From an uncultured Lachnospiraceae bacterium (GTDB lineage Bacteria; Bacillota; Clostridia; Lachnospirales; Lachnospiraceae): 28,053 nucleotides of DNA. The stretch's first letter is position 1. The number at the start of each line of letters is the position of its first letter. Position numbers and translations under genes: made by a program. The notes beneath the pieces were generated by a model. It saw only the letters and a list, made by a program, of their open reading frames with translations, made no database searches and had not been told where the DNA came from. Location: the NCBI GenBank assembly GCA_910577675.1, contig CAJTOR010000048.1:251-28303 (forward strand), written 5' to 3'. Below, one piece after another: positions 25,008 through 28,053 of this stretch.

Positions 25008-27980
25008 ATGGAATATACAAAATTTGTTGACAGGCTCCCGCTCAATACCAACAGTTTGTATGAAATGTTTAAATCAAAAATTTTTGACAGCATACTGGAG
25101 TCGGAGCTCAGTGGATTCCGCAAGGAAATTGATCAGCATATCGGTTTGATACACAACTTTTTTGCAAAATACGAGTGGCTCCCCATGAGGATTGGCACCA
25201 CTTCCAAACTGGTATTATACAACACCAAGGCTTCCGTTTTGATACCCGATCTGCTCAGTTTCAGATTTGATGTCCACAGGAAGGTGCCGGAAGATTATAC
25301 TATTGGATTTTATAATTTTTCGACCAGATTACTGGAGCGTGAGGTTCTGGAAAAGATTTCCTTTTCCAGAATTGAAGAACTCTATATGTTGAATCCAGAA
25401 TATACCAGAAAAAAAGGATCCACCGGGGATTTTATCGATGTTGTCCATGATATGAACCCTACTATGAACAATTACCTTGCTTACTCCGGGGCAGAAACCT
25501 CTTCCCCATCCCAATTTGGGGCGGGGATAATGGTTTATGACATACGGAACAAAAACTTTATTACGGGCCGCATCCGCTCCGATTTTTCCATGATGCCAAT
25601 GGTTTCGGTCAATGCTTCGAATCCTCCCGCCCTGCTTCGCAGCTTCCGGGAACTAAAACTGACCGTCAATCCTTACGGCGGCAGATTTAACGACCTGATG
25701 ACAGCAATCGACCGAATGGGTGAGTTCCTTTCCGCCGACCTGATTACCGAGGATTTCCATATCAATTTTGATAAAATATCTACGGATTTAAGGGCGAAGG
25801 GCAGCCTGTCCCAGTTTAATTTAAGTTATAACACCATAACTAAGCAAGGAACGCGCGCAAGCATAATCAATACCTTGGATGCTCCCACCGTGGCAAAACC
25901 ACTGCTTGAAGTGGAGCATGTCCGCGCCGACATTGACCCGTATGATGAAAATATCCTGACCGACCCTAACCGCGGCCACTGGGATCTTTGGAACACGGAT
26001 ATCGCAGCAAATTGTCCAGTGCTTGACCTTTCCTCCATGGGCTTTGTGGCGCGCAACCCAAAGGCGGATATCAACAATAACCGTGTGGTTGCAATTGACT
26101 TTGGTACCAAGAGCACCGTGGTGGTCTACCAGGACGAGGACAGCCGGATTCTGCCAATGCGTGTAGGTACAGGAAATATCAGCAAAAGCATTCAGGCGAA
26201 ACATTACGAAAATCCAACGGTCATCGAATTCCAGGACCTGAAACACTTTATGGATTCTTACGCGGCCACAGAAGGCCGCCCTGCGACACAGTGGGAGGAT
26301 GTATGTATCTCCCACAAGGCGGTGGATGACTTGCAGGCTTCATGCAGCACCGATTACGGCGCATTCCTCTCAGGTCTTAAACAATGGGCGGGGGATACGG
26401 GCGTAAAACGTGCAATCCGAATGCGCGACCGCGCAAACAGGGATTTTTTGCTCCAGCAATACCGCGAACTTGCAAAAGATGATCTTGACCCGATCGAACT
26501 CTATGCCTACTACCTGGGTCTTTATATCAACAATATGCGAAACGGGATTTTCCTCAACTATTACCTCTCCTTCCCGGTCACCTATGAGATTGCGGTTCGG
26601 GAAAGGATTATCAGAAGCTTTGAGCGCGGCATAAAAAAATCGCTTCCGCGGCCGGTTCTCGACGACGATGATATCATGAGAAAATTCCGGATTAACGGGG
26701 GAATCAGCGAACCTGCCGCCTACGCGGTGTGCGCCCTTCAAGAATACGGGTTTGACCCGGAGGAGAGCGGACAGGTCTTCTACTCCGTATTCGATTTTGG
26801 CGGTGGGACGACGGATTTTGATTTCGGCGTATGGAGGGAATCGAAATCCTCAAAATATGATTATACCATCGAACATTTCGGCGCGAGTGGGGATAGATAC
26901 CTCGGCGGGGAAAATATTCTGGCTGAACTTGCCTTCTATATTTTCCGGTCAAATGAAGCAAAACTTCGCGAAGAGCGTATTTCCTTTACCAGGCCGCCAA
27001 TGTGCCCTGATTTTGCAGGCAGTGAAACACTGATTTCCGATTCGCGCGAAGCGAGGGTCAATATGCGAAACCTCACCGAGCGCCTGCGTCCAATCTGGGA
27101 ACACACCGATGAGGAAGTGGTTGACCAGAGCGGCGCGATCAATGTAAATCTTTTCCGCAACGACGGCACCGAGGCTGTTGGCCTGTCCCTTATAACCAAC
27201 AGGGAGAGGGTGGAACGGCTGATCTACCGCCGGATAGAAAAGGGTATTGAAAGCTTTTTCACCTCGCTTAAAACTGCATATGGCAAGCATAATCTTGCTG
27301 GGATAGAAAAGATTTACATTATACTGGCGGGAAACTCTTCAAAATCCCAGTACGTGGAAGGGATTTTCCATGAAAAGATTGCCCGCTTTACAAAACAGAT
27401 CAAGGGGGATGCACAGAGCGAACCAATGTTTGAACTTCTGCCGCCTATCGGCACAGAAGAATTTTATGAGCGCAGGGCGCAGATCAACCCAAAGACGGCG
27501 GAACGCAAAGATCCGCGCGGCGAGTTCGAGCGTCCGACCGGGAAGACCGGTGTTGCCTTCGGTCTGATCGAATGCCGCAGGGGCGGGCGGATTGAAATTA
27601 TTGCAAGCGATGAGGCAGGCGGCGAAATTCCGTTCAAATACTATATTGGCACTCGCAAGAGACGCTCCTTCCGGATTCTTAATGAGGGCAGCAACCCTTC
27701 GAAAATCCCCGGCCGCCTCGATTATGAACGCTGGTACGAAGTGTTTGAATCCGATGATTTCACGATTGAGATTTATTGCACTACCAACCCGGAGGCAGTC
27801 ACAAATATCATGCCGATTGAGAATGCCAAAAAGCTGATGTTGACCACCGATGCTAAAGATCTTCCCGTATTTATCCGTGCAGTTGACCCGCACACAATTG
27901 AATATGTTTCGGCATCATGCGCCGCAGACGTTGAAAGAAGCCGTTTTACCGGCACAATACACAGGGTTTCTTTAGAGTAA
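25008..27980 (+). CDS. Hsp70-like ATPase B, paralogue with about 235 extra residues
   Basis: A 990-residue paralogue of Hsp70 A. Both share the leader (MEYTKFVDRLPL here, and similarity to about residue 35) and are collinear and highly similar from EVEHVRADIDPYDEN (301-315) to the end, at a constant offset of 235. Motifs: VVAIDFGTKS (360-369), DFGGGTTD (596-603), GDRYLGGEN (628-636), ILAGNSSKS (772-780). Between leader and core it has about 260 residues (38-298), where A has only a short acidic spacer. This extra segment has mixed alpha/beta character, no membrane segment, and no family I recognise. All ATPase motifs are intact, so both copies may be active, with the extra segment giving B its own client or partner. 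The stop lies 20 nt from a group II intron end. Confidence 0.86.
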   Translation: MEYTKFVDRLPLNTNSLYEMFKSKIFDSILESELSGFRKEIDQHIGLIHNFFAKYEWLPMRIGTTSKLVLYNTKASVLIPDLLSFRFDVHRKVPEDYTIGFYNFSTRLLEREVLEKISFSRIEELYMLNPEYTRKKGSTGDFIDVVHDMNPTMNNYLAYSGAETSSPSQFGAGIMVYDIRNKNFITGRIRSDFSMMPMVSVNASNPPALLRSFRELKLTVNPYGGRFNDLMTAIDRMGEFLSADLITEDFHINFDKISTDLRAKGSLSQFNLSYNTITKQGTRASIINTLDAPTVAKPLLEVEHVRADIDPYDENILTDPNRGHWDLWNTDIAANCPVLDLSSMGFVARNPKADINNNRVVAIDFGTKSTVVVYQDEDSRILPMRVGTGNISKSIQAKHYENPTVIEFQDLKHFMDSYAATEGRPATQWEDVCISHKAVDDLQASCSTDYGAFLSGLKQWAGDTGVKRAIRMRDRANRDFLLQQYRELAKDDLDPIELYAYYLGLYINNMRNGIFLNYYLSFPVTYEIAVRERIIRSFERGIKKSLPRPVLDDDDIMRKFRINGGISEPAAYAVCALQEYGFDPEESGQVFYSVFDFGGGTTDFDFGVWRESKSSKYDYTIEHFGASGDRYLGGENILAELAFYIFRSNEAKLREERISFTRPPMCPDFAGSETLISDSREARVNMRNLTERLRPIWEHTDEEVVDQSGAINVNLFRNDGTEAVGLSLITNRERVERLIYRRIEKGIESFFTSLKTAYGKHNLAGIEKIYIILAGNSSKSQYVEGIFHEKIARFTKQIKGDAQSEPMFELLPPIGTEEFYERRAQINPKTAERKDPRGEFERPTGKTGVAFGLIECRRGGRIEIIASDEAGGEIPFKYYIGTRKRRSFRILNEGSNPSKIPGRLDYERWYEVFESDDFTIEIYCTTNPEAVTNIMPIENAKKLMLTTDAKDLPVFIRAVDPHTIEYVSASCAADVERSRFTGTIHRVSLE

Positions 27981-27999
27981 AATTTAAACCCGGGGCAGA

Positions 28000-28053
28000 A
28001 TCGAGTAGGAGGCGGTGATTAACCGCCGTCCTCTCACACCACCGTGCGTACCG
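28000..28053 (-). mobile_element. 3' end of a group II intron (domains V-VI), truncated by the window
   Basis: Read on the minus strand, the last 54 nt give the domain V 3' strand (CGGTACGCACGGTG), the joining segment GTGTGAGAGGACGG and a domain VI hairpin (GGCGGT/ACCGCC with an A-containing loop), ending CCTACTCGAT. This matches the conserved 3' end of bacterial group II introns, which finish in AY. The intron body and any reverse transcriptase lie beyond the window. The 3' exon begins at about 27999, 20 nt past the Hsp70 B stop. Confidence 0.85.

Noticed and set aside
1..28053. CRISPR array, tRNA or rRNA genes, insertion-sequence transposase
   Set aside because: I saw no regularly spaced repeats, no cloverleaf or rRNA-like stretch and no transposase-like frame; the only mobile-element sequence recognised is the group II intron end.

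Overview
The window looks like chromosome from a spore-forming, low-to-moderate GC Firmicute, most likely a gut-type Lachnospiraceae or other Clostridia. The reasons are the strong AGGAGG-type ribosome sites, a sporulation gene (spmB), an ABC-F protein, intracellular GH51 and GH94 carbohydrate enzymes, and a CapA-like protein. This is inferred from gene content and style; no rRNA or other taxonomic marker is present.

Layout. (1) 273-5391, minus strand: a response regulator and sensor kinase followed by an ABC-2 exporter (ATPase and two permeases). A shared 15-bp box with a -10-like hexamer at the same distance lies in front of both units, suggesting that the regulator controls itself and the exporter. 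(2) 5538-6059: spmB, without a visible spmA. (3) 6506-7918: a PIN-fold nuclease-like protein with a long disordered middle, convergent with an ABC-F ATPase (7944-9497). (4) 9498-10223: no convincing gene. (5) 10224-13529: an AT-richer accessory stretch with a conserved small protein, a wrecked PstI/BsuBI-type restriction endonuclease, its apparently intact adenine methyltransferase (predicted CTGCAG), and a twice-frameshifted pseudogene that keeps a near-consensus promoter. (6) 13833-15815: a GH51 arabinofuranosidase. (7) 16094-17506: a second AT-rich insert, a Panacea-domain antitoxin with a four-helix membrane protein as candidate toxin, closed by a strong terminator. (8) 17651-20047: a GH94 phosphorylase with a LacI-family-type operator. 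(9) 20477-21826: a membrane-anchored CapA/PgsA-like protein. (10) 21910-27980: a three-gene cassette of a GrpE-like protein and two divergent Hsp70-like ATPases. (11) 28000-28053: the 3' end of a group II intron on the minus strand, running off the window.

The most unusual part is the GrpE-like/Hsp70/Hsp70 cassette. The first protein is a coiled coil ending in a recognisable GrpE beta-domain. The two Hsp70s keep the ATPase motifs but lack a DnaK-type substrate domain, and they share a short N-terminal leader and a motif ahead of the ATPase. The second carries about 235 extra residues that I do not recognise. The DNA between them still contains the last codons of the GrpE-like gene, which shows that the pair arose by tandem duplication. 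The neighbouring group II intron may have interrupted whatever followed. The function of the cassette cannot be read from sequence alone; a dedicated chaperone or signalling module with its own exchange factor is the most economical reading.
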